DNA of 58,919 nt from JAXLWB01 sp046328715 (GTDB taxonomy: Bacteria > Chloroflexota > Anaerolineae > Caldilineales > Caldilineaceae): NCBI GenBank assembly GCA_046328715.1, contig JAXLWB010000063.1:1-58919 (forward strand). Reading direction: 5' to 3'. Of the stretch, positions 41,947 to 50,137 are shown piece by piece. The notes under the pieces were generated by a model. The model did no database searches. It was not told the DNA's origin and was given only the letters and a program-made list of their open reading frames with translations. The first letter of the stretch is position 1. Each line of letters starts with the position of its first letter. The position numbers and the translations under genes are program-made.

Positions 41947-42843
41947 CTAGACATCAGTATTTCCCGGCTGCTCTGAATCATTTGTCTGTGAAGAGTCGTC
42001 GCCTAAGGTAATCTCTTCCTGGTTTTCTTCGCTGCGTACCACATGGCTATATTTAATAAGAGCAACAAAGACAATGCCGCCGATGGTGTTTCCTAAAGTC
42101 GTCCAAACCAGAACGTGGAAGACGTTGAAAAGGGTGATTGCTTGTCCCGCAAAGTACCCCGCCAACACTTCGACGCTGCCAACCACCGCATGATGCAATC
42201 TGCCCAGGCCAATCGCAGTGGTAATCAGCCAAACCAGCACAATCTGACTGATCGTATCGCGACCCGCTGCGATCAGCCAGGAGAGTAATCCCATCATCCA
42301 GCCCGCCAAGACGGCACTCAGGAGAATCACCCACCAAGAGTGATCAACTACATGATGGGCAATCCAGCCAAAGGCTTCGGGATCGATTACGCCTAGATTG
42401 GGACCTACCACGGTGGCAATCAGGGCGAAGATAAGCGTGCCGACTAGATTGGCTATATAGACCACCGACCAAAGGCGTGCCAGATCGGCTAGCGTTGCGT
42501 TGCCATTGAGGACGGGCAAGGTGGCGAGTGCGGTATGTTCAGTAAAAAGCTCCGAGCGACCGATAATTACAAAAATAAAACCTACCGCATACATATTGGC
42601 GACCAAGATGTGAACGATTGACGCCGGCAATTGAGTATGGGTGCTCGTATACATCACGGCCATCAAGAAGAGACTGAAGCTCACATCCAACCCAGCTGAG
42701 AGACCAGAAATAAAGAGCCCGGCAGTTGAGCGCCGAATCTCCCCCAAACCCTCGCTGATTTCATGCTCCAACATCCGGCGTGCTGGTTTACGTGGTTTGA
42801 GATTGTCGAGCACATCTGGGTTGTTGTTAGTCAAGCTGTTCAT
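41947..42843 (-). CDS. Formate/nitrite transporter family channel (YfdC-like)
   Basis: A 298-residue channel with six predicted helices. The protein starts with a polar N-terminus (EHEISEGLGEIRRSTAGLFISG), and family loops GRSELFTEHTALATLP and GWMMGLLSWLIAAGRDTISQI are present; the second central-pore part is RLHHAVVGSVEVLAGYF. YfdC-like members differ from FocA/NirC in the pore residues and their substrate is not settled. AGAGGA precedes the ATG. Located with stress-type genes. Confidence 0.9.
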   Translation of the reverse strand: MNSLTNNNPDVLDNLKPRKPARRMLEHEISEGLGEIRRSTAGLFISGLSAGLDVSFSLFLMAVMYTSTHTQLPASIVHILVANMYAVGFIFVIIGRSELFTEHTALATLPVLNGNATLADLARLWSVVYIANLVGTLIFALIATVVGPNLGVIDPEAFGWIAHHVVDHSWWVILLSAVLAGWMMGLLSWLIAAGRDTISQIVLVWLITTAIGLGRLHHAVVGSVEVLAGYFAGQAITLFNVFHVLVWTTLGNTIGGIVFVALIKYSHVVRSEENQEEITLGDDSSQTNDSEQPGNTDV

Positions 42844-43075
42844 AATCCTCTTGATGGCGGGTTGCGTGGCAAGAACGTTTCAGTTGCGCTTTAGTGTCGC
42901 ATGGGGCAAGGCAACCTGCATGTGCGAGGAACTAGGGTGAAGTTACAAGGCCAGATACAAGAGGCACTGGCAGCTCTCCATTGCCGAAAGAGGACGATTC
43001 AATTGAACAGCGTCGTTTGTGCAGACAATTATCAGTGACCTCATACGATCCGAGAAGACCGCAAGGACGAATCTG

Positions 43076-43474
43076 TCACTGATACTGCAATCCATCACTG
43101 AGGTAGAGCTCGCCAGCGATGACATGTTTGAAGGCGGTGTAAATATCAGCGGGCCTTCCCTTCAAAATATAGCCTCGGGCCCCTGCGTTCAGCGCCTGCT
43201 GAACGTAATTCTCTTCTCCATGGCCCGAAAGCAAAATACAACGTAGCCCTGGCCAGCGAATTTGAATGATCTGGATCAATTCAGCACCATTCATTTGAGG
43301 TAGAGACATATCGACCAACACCAAGTCGGGTGCCGCCTCACCGAGGCGGTCTAATGCGTTTTCTGCGGTCCGGACCACGCCACAAACTTCAAAGTCTGGT
43401 AGTCGCATAATAAACTCGCTTAGTGTGCGCTGCATCAATGGATGATCTTCTACTAGAAAGATTTTAGTGCTCAT
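43076..43474 (-). CDS. Single-domain response regulator (receiver only)
   Basis: A 132-residue CheY-like receiver with complete phosphorylation machinery: acidic pair in FLVEDHPL, Asp in LVLVDMSLPQ, Ser in CILLSGHGEE and Lys in GYILKGRP. There is no output domain, so it acts by protein interaction or as a phosphate relay. AAGGA precedes the ATG. No histidine kinase in the window. Confidence 0.92.
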   Translation of the reverse strand: MSTKIFLVEDHPLMQRTLSEFIMRLPDFEVCGVVRTAENALDRLGEAAPDLVLVDMSLPQMNGAELIQIIQIRWPGLRCILLSGHGEENYVQQALNAGARGYILKGRPADIYTAFKHVIAGELYLSDGLQYQ

Positions 43475-43789
43475 GTTGCATCCTTTCTTCCCAATATCAG
43501 TTGCACCAGTGCCAAAAACTCAGTTTTGCTTCTAAAAGAGTAACAAAGAACGGCGAACACTTTCTATCCATTGATATAGAAAGAGGGTATAACCTGCGCT
43601 GTATCTATTGTTTATATCTGGATAGTCGTTCTCATGAAATAGAACTGGTATGCTTAGCACAGAGCGTGAGCCATCTTAGAAAGTTAGTGGTGTTGCATGA
43701 GATAAGGTCAAGTGTAGGCACAATGACGAGCTTACCTAAGGTACCTGCCTCCCCTACAAACATTGTATCACAACAGAAAGGAAAATAAT
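43475..43789. other. Intergenic spacer of about 315 bases
   Basis: Divergent spacer between the receiver gene and the truncated Hsp20 gene. No repeats or recognised motifs apart from the AAAGGA ribosome site at the right end. Confidence 0.4.
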
Positions 43790-44086
43790 TTGGCAAATCT
43801 GACACGTTGGGACCCATTCCGCGAAATGAATGCATTGCGCAATGCGATGGATCAAATGATGAATGAAGGCCCTTGGCTCGACCGTTTCTGGAATGATAGC
43901 AGCAGTAGCAGTTCCTATGGCCTTGCCCTGGATGTGGCCGAAAACGAAAAAGAGTACACCGTGAAAGCCTCGGTACCTGGTGTGAATCCCGATGATTTGG
44001 ACATTTCCATCAACGATACTTTGTGCCTTTGCGTTAATTCTTTGTCTGTCTGCATGATGAAAGAGGGCAAACCGCAGCATGAATAA
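43790..44086 (+). pseudogene. Truncated Hsp20 / alpha-crystallin small heat-shock protein
   Basis: Begins at TTG 43790, eight bases after AAAGGA, as MANLTRWDPFREMNALRNA. The N-terminal arm and first half of the alpha-crystallin domain are present (LALDVAENEKEYTVKASVPGVNPDDLDISIND), but after about residue 82 the normal sequence stops and an unrelated tail CLCVNSLSVCMMKEGKPQHE follows. About 60 residues including the end of the beta-sandwich and the C-terminal IxI motif are missing. Probably a deletion fusing to downstream DNA. The next gene starts inside the tail (8-base overlap). Confidence 0.8.
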
Positions 44087-44633
44087 ACGAAATCGAAGAC
44101 ATTCTTTGAGAGATCCGGAGCCACTGCCCATCGGCGAAGACTCGATCGAAGAGGTCAGTCTGGATGAATTAGAGGAAGAGGCCATTCAGCACAAGCGCGA
44201 CCTCGATGCTGAGATGGACGAACGCATCTTCACCAAATATACCGATGGCTCTACCACCAACCCGGCGGATGCACAGGAACAAGGCCTGGTCTATGACTCA
44301 CCTGACGATCCACCAGTGCTGCCCAGCGACGACTTGCAAGGTGCCGAGATCGGGGTCGGCTTTGCGTCAAGTATGGAAGAAAGCGATCCGGATGTGGAGA
44401 TCTTGCCCGGACGGGTGAACAACAACGATCTAGATCTAGAGGATGATATTCTCACCGTCTTGCGCCTGAACAGTGAAACGGCAGCGCTGGACGATGTCAC
44501 AGTTCAAGTGCAAGATGGAGTTGCCTATGTTCAAGGTACAGTGGCAAGCGATGAAGACCTTGCTCTTGTGCAGGGCATAATCGCCGATCTCGATGGAGTT
44601 GTAGATGTTGTACTAGAGGTTGTCACTAAGTAA
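44079..44633 (+). CDS. BON-domain protein
   Basis: A 184-residue acidic cytoplasmic protein. An N-terminal region of unknown type (SLRDPEPLPIGEDSIEEVSL) is rich in Asp/Glu, and the C-terminal 60 residues form a BON domain (VTVQVQDGVAYVQGTVASDE, GIIADLDGVVDVVLEV). BON domains bind phospholipids or glycan surfaces in osmotic-shock proteins such as OsmY. There is no signal peptide. Starts inside the end of the truncated Hsp20 frame. Confidence 0.8.
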   Translation: MNKRNRRHSLRDPEPLPIGEDSIEEVSLDELEEEAIQHKRDLDAEMDERIFTKYTDGSTTNPADAQEQGLVYDSPDDPPVLPSDDLQGAEIGVGFASSMEESDPDVEILPGRVNNNDLDLEDDILTVLRLNSETAALDDVTVQVQDGVAYVQGTVASDEDLALVQGIIADLDGVVDVVLEVVTK

Positions 44634-44640
44634 AACCCAC

Positions 44641-44676
44641 AAGCCCTGACAGGTCAATGCAAATCTGTCAGGGCTT
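44641..44676 (+). terminator. Hairpin terminator after the BON gene
   Basis: AAGCCCTGACAG and CTGTCAGGGCTT pair as a perfect 12-bp stem, followed by ATTTTGGGG. Starts seven bases after the BON stop codon. Confidence 0.75.
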
Positions 44677-44705
44677 ATTTTGGGGTCTTCAACTAATAAC
44701 ACACT

Positions 44706-45155
44706 ATGGCTATCTACCTTCCTCAATTACAAATTCTCGGATCTGTCTTACTTGCAATGCTCTTAGGTGGTGCTATCGGCTATGAGCGGGAAAAGGCAGA
44801 TCGCCCGGCGGGTTTGCGTACACACATCTTGGTTGCAGGAATTGCGGCCTTTCTGATCAACATCGGCGATCTGATCACCTTATCTGCTAATGTAGATCGC
44901 TCTTTGATCCAAATTGATCCCGTACGTATGATTGAAGCGATTATTACAGGCATTAGCTTCTTAGGAGCAGGCACGATTCTACGTCGTAAAGAGGGCGGTG
45001 ATATTGAAGGTCTTACCACAGCTGCGTCTCTGCTCTATGTTGCTGGTATCGGAATTGCTGTTGGCATTCACCAGTTTGTTCTTGCGATCGGTATTACACT
45101 GCTGGGACTCATCGTTCTTTATATGAAATCTGTAACGCACCGAACTGCATCATAG
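44706..45155 (+). CDS. MgtC/SapB-family membrane protein
   Basis: A 149-residue protein with four predicted helices. Signature YEREKADRPAGLRTHILV (about 26-43), ITGISFLGAGTILRRKEG, and GLTTAASLLYVAGIGIAVG. Known for survival under low Mg or in macrophages and as a regulator of ATPases. The C-terminal cytoplasmic domain of MgtC is absent, as is usual in environmental forms. No ribosome site visible before ATG 44706. Confidence 0.93.
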   Translation: MAIYLPQLQILGSVLLAMLLGGAIGYEREKADRPAGLRTHILVAGIAAFLINIGDLITLSANVDRSLIQIDPVRMIEAIITGISFLGAGTILRRKEGGDIEGLTTAASLLYVAGIGIAVGIHQFVLAIGITLLGLIVLYMKSVTHRTAS

Positions 45156-45167
45156 TTGATCGAAACA

Positions 45168-45195
45168 CCATGTAATCGGTACACTGTTTACATGG
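45168..45195. terminator. 8-bp hairpin at a convergent junction
   Basis: CCATGTAA and TTACATGG surround a 12-base loop between the MgtC stop and the stop of the converging receiver gene. Possible bidirectional terminator. Confidence 0.4.
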
Positions 45196-45217
45196 CCTCT
45201 CTAGAAGAGATCTTGCT

Positions 45218-45601
45218 TCAGTAAGCGCAGCTGAGAATAAGCTGTCGAATGGTTTCAACCAGCGAAGGAACTACGTTTAACTTGTCGATGTAACCACTTG
45301 CTCCTGCCTTCAAAGTCAACCCTTGGTAAATAAGCTCATCTTGACCGGAAATGACAAGGATCGGAAGCGTTGGGTAAAGTCGCCTAAGCATCCGAATCAA
45401 CAGGGTACCACTTACGCCTGGCATAGATAGATCCATGAGGATAATGTCTGGTTCTACAAGCTCAAGTAGATCCAACGCCTCCTCACCTGATGCTGCTTCT
45501 CCACAAATCACTAAATCCGGTTCACGGTCAATAATCTTCTGATAGGCTGCTCGAATGACTAGCTGGTCTTCGATTATAAAGATGTTGTACATTTGTAGCA
45601 T
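45218..45601 (-). CDS. Single-domain response regulator (receiver only)
   Basis: About 127 residues. A CheY-like receiver with acidic pair (FIIEDQLV), Asp in IILMDLSMPG, Ser in ILVISGQDE and Lys in GYIDKLN, all intact. Start choice between ATG 45601 and 45592 is unclear; neither has a good ribosome site. Another orphan receiver in the same region suggests a multi-component phosphorelay. Confidence 0.88.
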   Translation of the reverse strand: MLQMYNIFIIEDQLVIRAAYQKIIDREPDLVICGEAASGEEALDLLELVEPDIILMDLSMPGVSGTLLIRMLRRLYPTLPILVISGQDELIYQGLTLKAGASGYIDKLNVVPSLVETIRQLILSCAY

Positions 45602-46258
45602 ATGATAAAAAGGAAACTGCTCAGTCACCTACCTTCTGTGCTGTAGAAAGCGGGCAGAAATTAGTGGCTGATATCAAGCAGCAGGCACCTGAGCAGTTAG
45701 GGACAAAAGTTGATCTATACAACATAAACCTAGACTCCTCGCAAAGCTGTCCCGACCTTACACTAGAGCAGCCTACAATAATTTGAAACAATTTGGGGCG
45801 CTATTGAACCCTAGGCATCCCCTAGATGATTGTTTCACTTTGTAAGTGCAACTGTAAAGTTTCGCCCGAGGAGTGGTTTGCGTGGTGTTGGGCGACTGTT
45901 GGCTCTTGGCTAAATCTCTGACAAACTTACACAGAGCCATCTTCTTATTAGGAATAATTATACGAATACTATACGATCTAAGATCAGACAAGATACATTG
46001 GATGGATACAGACAGCGATACATTTTGATTTCTCATACAATGGCTGACTTGTAAAAAGTAGAGTGTAATGCCTGAGTGTCGTCAGTGAGTCGTATGAGGT
46101 TGATTTAATAGCAATATTTAGTTGAAACGTTGCAAAAGTTCGAGTAGAATTGTCATTCCGTCTATAGAAGTCGAGATGCGAAGTTTTATTGTGTGATTCA
46201 GTTTTATTCTGAAAATAAGGCGTTGGAATCATAAATATCACATCTGCGAGGCGAAAGT
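45602..46258. other. Intergenic region of about 660 bases
   Basis: Contains a plus-strand open frame ending at 45786 (LVADIKQQAPEQLGTKVDLY, with VDLYNINLD and PTII) of uncertain status. The middle is AT-rich and otherwise featureless. Must hold promoters for both flanking regulators. Confidence 0.4.
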
Positions 46259-46888
46259 ATGACCAAGATTCGCGTCGTATTAGCTGATGATCATCCAGTA
46301 GTACGAACAGGCATTCGCGCCCTTTTGGAGAGAGCGCCGGATATTGTGATTGTAGCAGAAGCGGAAAATGGGTCAGAGGTTCTACAGCTTGTAGAAAAGT
46401 TTATGCCGGATGTGCTTGTCCTCGACATTGAGATGCCGCAACTCTCTGGCGTTGAAGTGGCACAGCAGATCAAGGCGCGCAAGTTTCCTGTGCGCATTTT
46501 GGCGTTGAGTGCCTACGCCGAGGATCACTATGTCAATAAGATCTTGCTGAGCGGTGCCTCTGGTTATCTGATTAAAGATGAAGCACCCCACATGATTATT
46601 GATGCGGTACGTGGCATTGCCATGGGCGAAGAAGGTTGGATGAGTCGCCGTGCCGTTGCCAAGTTGCATGCCCATGCCCGCAATACAGACAATGTCAATG
46701 AACTAACCCCACGCGAGAAGGAAGTGCTTGCCCTGGTGGTCGGTGGCAAGACCAATCAGGAAATTGCCCTCTCTTTAACCATCAGCGAAAGCACGGTGGA
46801 AAAGCACGTAGGGGCGCTGCTCACAAAGTTGAATGTTTCCTCACGCGTCGAAGCGGCGGTCCAGGCTGTTCGCAAGGGATGGGTTTAA
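46259..46888 (+). CDS. NarL/FixJ-type response regulator
   Basis: A 209-residue two-domain regulator. Receiver with acidic pair (VVLADDHPVV), Asp in VLDIEMPQ, Ser in LALSAYAED, Lys in GYLIKDEAP; linker; then a LuxR-type HTH (LTPREKEVLALVVGGKTNQE, SESTVEKHVGALLTKLNVSS). All phosphorylation residues are present. GAGG lies before the ATG. The receiver differs from the next regulator, which lost these residues. Confidence 0.95.
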   Translation: MTKIRVVLADDHPVVRTGIRALLERAPDIVIVAEAENGSEVLQLVEKFMPDVLVLDIEMPQLSGVEVAQQIKARKFPVRILALSAYAEDHYVNKILLSGASGYLIKDEAPHMIIDAVRGIAMGEEGWMSRRAVAKLHAHARNTDNVNELTPREKEVLALVVGGKTNQEIALSLTISESTVEKHVGALLTKLNVSSRVEAAVQAVRKGWV

Positions 46889-47353
46889 GCAACTTTGTTT
46901 CAGCGCCAACCTATGTGTCAATTATACCCTCAATTACTGGCCAAAAGCCTTCACCACACGTATCACTCCTCCTCATATGGAGGAAATCCACACCTATAAG
47001 TACTGTTATTCCCCATTTCCAAAATTCCACCCACCGTGTATCCTTGAGTGCACAAACAGTACAGACAATAGCTAATTGATATTGGTGTTCAACTTCGTTT
47101 CCCCCTCTTCCAAGGCCGCCTCCGCTTGGCTATTCAGTCAGGACCTACGCAAGGCGCTGTAGCACAAGATGCTTTCTTGTGTGAAGTGGTATCGGAAAAA
47201 GAACAGGAAGCCGTCTTGTTCTCCAATGCACGCTCGTCTTACATAAGTCCTATCAGTGAAGCTGCGGTTGCAATGGAGCGCAAAGTTTTCGGCTCTTTTC
47301 GAACCGGTAAAACTTCGCCTTTCATTCAAAACTCAGTATAGAGGAGAAAATTC
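46889..47353. other. Intergenic region of about 465 bases
   Basis: Between two LuxR-type regulator genes. No palindromes of the octamer type and no convincing gene; GAGGAG at the right end is the ribosome site of the next gene. Confidence 0.4.
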
Positions 47354-48115
47354 ATGATTCGTTTACTACTTGTACACCCTACGCACCTGACCTGTGAACT
47401 ACTCGCTGCAGTCCTCCGAGAAGAATCAGACATTCATGTCGTGGGATATACCCATAGTAGCGAAGAAGCCCTCGCTCTAGTTAAAAAAGAGAACTGCAAC
47501 ACAGTTCTGGCGGACATCAATCTGCCCAACAATAGCGCGCTTTCTTTGGCACGTATGGTGCGCCAAAAAGAACAAGATGTAAAGGTCCTAATCACGGGTC
47601 TCGTAAAATCAAACACTGCCATCTTGCGTTGCATCGAAGAAGGAGTTGCTGGCTATATCCTGGAAGATGATTCGCTGGCCAACCTGGTGCGCAAGATTCG
47701 TGCCGTTCACGAAGAGCAGTTCATGATCTCGCCGACAGTGGCTTCAGCCTTGATGGCTCGCGTTGCCGAACTAAAAGAAATGACCAAAGAACTCTATGGC
47801 ATCAGCATGAATCGCACCGATCACCTCTTTACCGAGCTGACTCCTCGTGAATGGGAAGTGCTTCAACTGATCGAACAGGGTTGTAACAACCAACAGATTG
47901 CCAGTAAATTAATCATTGAAAAGGGCACTGTGAAGAATCACGTGCACAACATTCTAGACAAACTAGACGTCCACTGTCGCAAGCAGGCAGCCATGCTTGC
48001 TCGTCAGCTCTTCGCCGCCCAACATGAGGAAGCACCTACTGCCATCGATCCTGCGACCACAATTCGCTTCCTCAACATGTCGGCAAATGTCAGTACTGGT
48101 ACCTATAGCAACTAA
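47354..48115 (+). CDS. LuxR-type regulator with a degenerate receiver domain
   Basis: A 253-residue regulator. The N-terminal domain aligns with receivers, but the acidic pair is replaced (LLLVHPTHL in place of LLVDDHPL) and the conserved Lys is Glu (GYILEDDS); only the Asp (VLADINLPN) and Thr (VLITGL) remain. The C-terminal HTH is good: LTPREWEVLQLIEQGCNNQQ, IEKGTVKNHVHNILDKLDVH. The protein probably is not phosphorylated normally and may respond to a ligand or partner. A 40-residue tail follows the HTH. GAGGAG precedes the ATG. Confidence 0.9.
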   Translation: MIRLLLVHPTHLTCELLAAVLREESDIHVVGYTHSSEEALALVKKENCNTVLADINLPNNSALSLARMVRQKEQDVKVLITGLVKSNTAILRCIEEGVAGYILEDDSLANLVRKIRAVHEEQFMISPTVASALMARVAELKEMTKELYGISMNRTDHLFTELTPREWEVLQLIEQGCNNQQIASKLIIEKGTVKNHVHNILDKLDVHCRKQAAMLARQLFAAQHEEAPTAIDPATTIRFLNMSANVSTGTYSN

Positions 48116-48130
48116 TCGAGATGAAACCTA

Positions 48131-48181
48131 AACATTGCATAATCTCCAAGGGCTGAGTTCTGAGGCAAATTGTGCAATGTT
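48131..48181. repeat. Dispersed 51-base hairpin, AACATTGCACAATCT type (copy 2)
   Basis: AACATTGCATAATCTCCAAG ... CAAATTGTGCAATGTT; the inverse orientation of the 36302-36352 copy with the same length. Between the pseudo-receiver gene and the CBM48 gene. Confidence 0.8.
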
Positions 48182-48215
48182 TAAAAGCCAACATCACAAC
48201 AGAACATCAACACCT

Positions 48216-48527
48216 ATGATTCGAATCGTGCAGTCGCCTCTTGCTGGACACACGCGTGTGGTTTTTGAATTACCGGATGGGTTATGGGCCGATCGTATTA
48301 ACCTTGTGGGAGACTTTAACAACTGGAACCCACGAGATACCAGTCTCAATCAAAATCGTAATGGAACCTGGCAGACGATGTTGGATCTGCCAAGCGGTCG
48401 CTCTTACCAGTTTCGCTATCTGATCAATGGCGATTGGTACACCGACAACCAAGCAGAGAGCCGCCCAGGCGAGCAGAATGGTCTACACAACAGTGTCGTA
48501 ACCACGCTGCCCCTGCTTTCTGCGTAG
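48216..48527 (+). CDS. CBM48 / isoamylase-early-set domain protein
   Basis: A 103-residue single-domain protein: FELPDGLWADRINLVGDFNN followed by WNPRDTSL and RSYQFRYLINGDWYTD, the glycogen-binding fold of AMPK-beta and the N-terminus of branching and debranching enzymes. No catalytic domain. It may tether or sense alpha-glucan. Start at 48216 excludes residues coming from the hairpin repeat; no ribosome site is clear. Confidence 0.88.
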   Translation: MIRIVQSPLAGHTRVVFELPDGLWADRINLVGDFNNWNPRDTSLNQNRNGTWQTMLDLPSGRSYQFRYLINGDWYTDNQAESRPGEQNGLHNSVVTTLPLLSA

Positions 48528-48597
48528 GTTTTCTTCTACTCTAACCCTGAGATCGCCGCAGTTTGACGCGGTGACCTGAGCAAAAAAGGACCATCGT

Positions 48598-48777
48598 ATG
48601 AGTCTCTTAGGGTGGGCGATTATTGCGCTCATCGTAGCTGTGGTGGCAGGTGCGCTTGGTTTTACAGGAATTGCCAGCGGTGCAGCGACTATCGCTCGCA
48701 TCCTCTTTGGCATCTTTCTGGTGTTGGCGATCATCCTTTTGGTGATGTTTATGTTGGGTATCTCCTTGTTTGTGTAG
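48598..48777 (+). CDS. DUF1328 (YtjA-like) small membrane protein
   Basis: A 59-residue protein of two hydrophobic helices: MSLLGWAIIALIVAVVAGAL followed by GFTGIASGAATIARILFGIF and a final hydrophobic part. The pattern with GFTGIA and ILF is typical of DUF1328. Function unknown; often stress-induced. AAGGA is seven bases before the ATG. Confidence 0.85.
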   Translation: MSLLGWAIIALIVAVVAGALGFTGIASGAATIARILFGIFLVLAIILLVMFMLGISLFV

Positions 48778-48955
48778 CCGAAATATTACGACTTATACCA
48801 ATAGTTCTCCGAAAAGCTATGATAAGGGGATAATTCATCGCTTTTGCAATCGTACCTAGTATGACGAGAGTCGAGTATCCCTTCCAATTCGCTGATTGAT
48901 GACACTAAGCACTGTACCTTGCCTTGTAGAGAAGACGATTGAAAGGAAATTCCCC

Positions 48956-49138
48956 ATGAAAACTTCCGGACAAACGTATTTGGAACTCGTCATTGCGGCA
49001 ATGATGGAGACGCTTCACATCACAATCAACAGAAGCGCTCCCGCAACCAGCGCCAGCATTCGGCTCGGTGTTTTTCTTGTGCTAGAAGTAGCACTTTTTG
49101 TGACATTCTTGTTGATCGCTTCTTTCTTTGTCTACTGA
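48956..49138 (+). CDS. Small C-tail membrane protein, unknown function
   Basis: A 60-residue protein starting eight bases after AAGGAA. Polar N-terminal half (MKTSGQTYLELVIAAMMETL) and a hydrophobic C-terminal helix (LGVFLVLEVALFVTFLLIAS). No family recognised. Lies between DUF1328 and a long palindrome. Confidence 0.5.
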   Translation: MKTSGQTYLELVIAAMMETLHITINRSAPATSASIRLGVFLVLEVALFVTFLLIASFFVY

Positions 49139-49147
49139 TAGAACTTA

Positions 49148-49282
49148 TAGACAAAGCAAAGCAAAGATGGATCATTGTAGGGGGCATCCGCTTGCCGGTG
49201 CCCTGCTTGCATCAGCGAATGGGCAACCGCAAGGGTGTGCTCCTACTCATTGTGATCATGCAATGTCTATCTGCTTTGTCTA
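49148..49282. repeat. About 135-base nested palindrome
   Basis: Outer arms TAGACAAAGCA (49148-49158) and TGCTTTGTCTA (49272-49282); inner parts ATCATTGTAGGGGGCA and its approximate inverse TGTGCTCCTACTCATTGTGA, with GGGCAACCGCAAGGGTG in the middle. Noncoding spacer before the alpha/beta hydrolase gene. Confidence 0.72.
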
Positions 49283-49390
49283 TTCGGAATAGCGAGTTGT
49301 AAATTGAAAATGTTTGATCAATCAAGAAAGGCGTTGAATATCTCTGCACGGAATATACCAAGCGGCCGAGAATGAGGAGACAGTAGGTTC

Positions 49391-50137
49391 ATGGTCAATA
49401 TAATCAAACGAAACGTTGTAGAGCGGACAGTACAGGTAGCATCTGACAATGTCAAGCTGGAAGGCAATCTGGCAATTCCCGCTGATGTGCGTGCCGTTGT
49501 GGTCTTTGTTCCTGGCAGCGACAGCAGCCGCTTTAGCCCAAGCACTCGTTATGTGGCTGATGTGCTGCACGAGAATGGCTTTGCAACGCTGCTCTTTGAA
49601 CTGCTGACTCCCCAAGAGGAAGAGAGCGAGCTACAGACTCGCCACTTGAGCAGCGATGTTAATTTCCTGGCCAGGCGCATTCTAGGGGCGTGCGATTGGG
49701 TCGCACAGCAAAATCAACTGCGCAATCTACCGTTTGGTTACTTTGGAACGAACAGCGGAGCTTCCGCGGCTTTACTGGCGGCAGCGCAACAACAAGTCCA
49801 AATCGGGGCTGTGGTCGCCCGTGGCGAACAATCGAGGCTAGAACCAGAGGTACTGGCTAACATCTGCGCGCCGACCTTGTTCGTGGTCGGCGCAAGCGAT
49901 ACCAGCGCCGTCGAGAATAACCAGATGGTGCTTGAACACCTGCAATGCCCGAAGGAATTGGCTATTGTCCCGGGCGCATCAACACTCTTTCAGGAGCGAG
50001 AGGCACTTGAGGCACTCGCTCAACTCTCCCTCAAGTGGTTTCAAACCCACCTCGTAACGGAAACGTTTGAAAGCACGCTCTTCGAGATCTGGCAGAAAGT
50101 CAGCCTAACGCACGAGCAATACCGGACACTGCATTAA
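49391..50137 (+). CDS. DLH-like alpha/beta hydrolase with missing catalytic residues
   Basis: A 248-residue alpha/beta fold protein of the group often joined to phosphoribosyltransferases (VVVFVPGSDSSRFSPSTRYVA, then LLFELLTPQEEE). The nucleophile elbow, usually GASTG, is GTNSG here (Ser replaced by Asn at the nucleophile), the acid Asp is kept (VGASDTS), and the histidine motif VPGATHLF reads VPGASTLF. The catalytic Ser and His are both absent, so it is likely a pseudoenzyme. Overlaps the convergent USP gene by 33 bases. Confidence 0.8.
   Translation: MVNIIKRNVVERTVQVASDNVKLEGNLAIPADVRAVVVFVPGSDSSRFSPSTRYVADVLHENGFATLLFELLTPQEEESELQTRHLSSDVNFLARRILGACDWVAQQNQLRNLPFGYFGTNSGASAALLAAAQQQVQIGAVVARGEQSRLEPEVLANICAPTLFVVGASDTSAVENNQMVLEHLQCPKELAIVPGASTLFQEREALEALAQLSLKWFQTHLVTETFESTLFEIWQKVSLTHEQYRTLH

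Noticed and set aside
45773..46036. 87-codon minus-strand frame
   Set aside because: Low-complexity, no ribosome site, no homology pattern; treated as chance.
47126..47341. 71-codon plus-strand frame upstream of the degenerate-receiver regulator
   Set aside because: No start signal and no recognisable fold; region treated as a leader.
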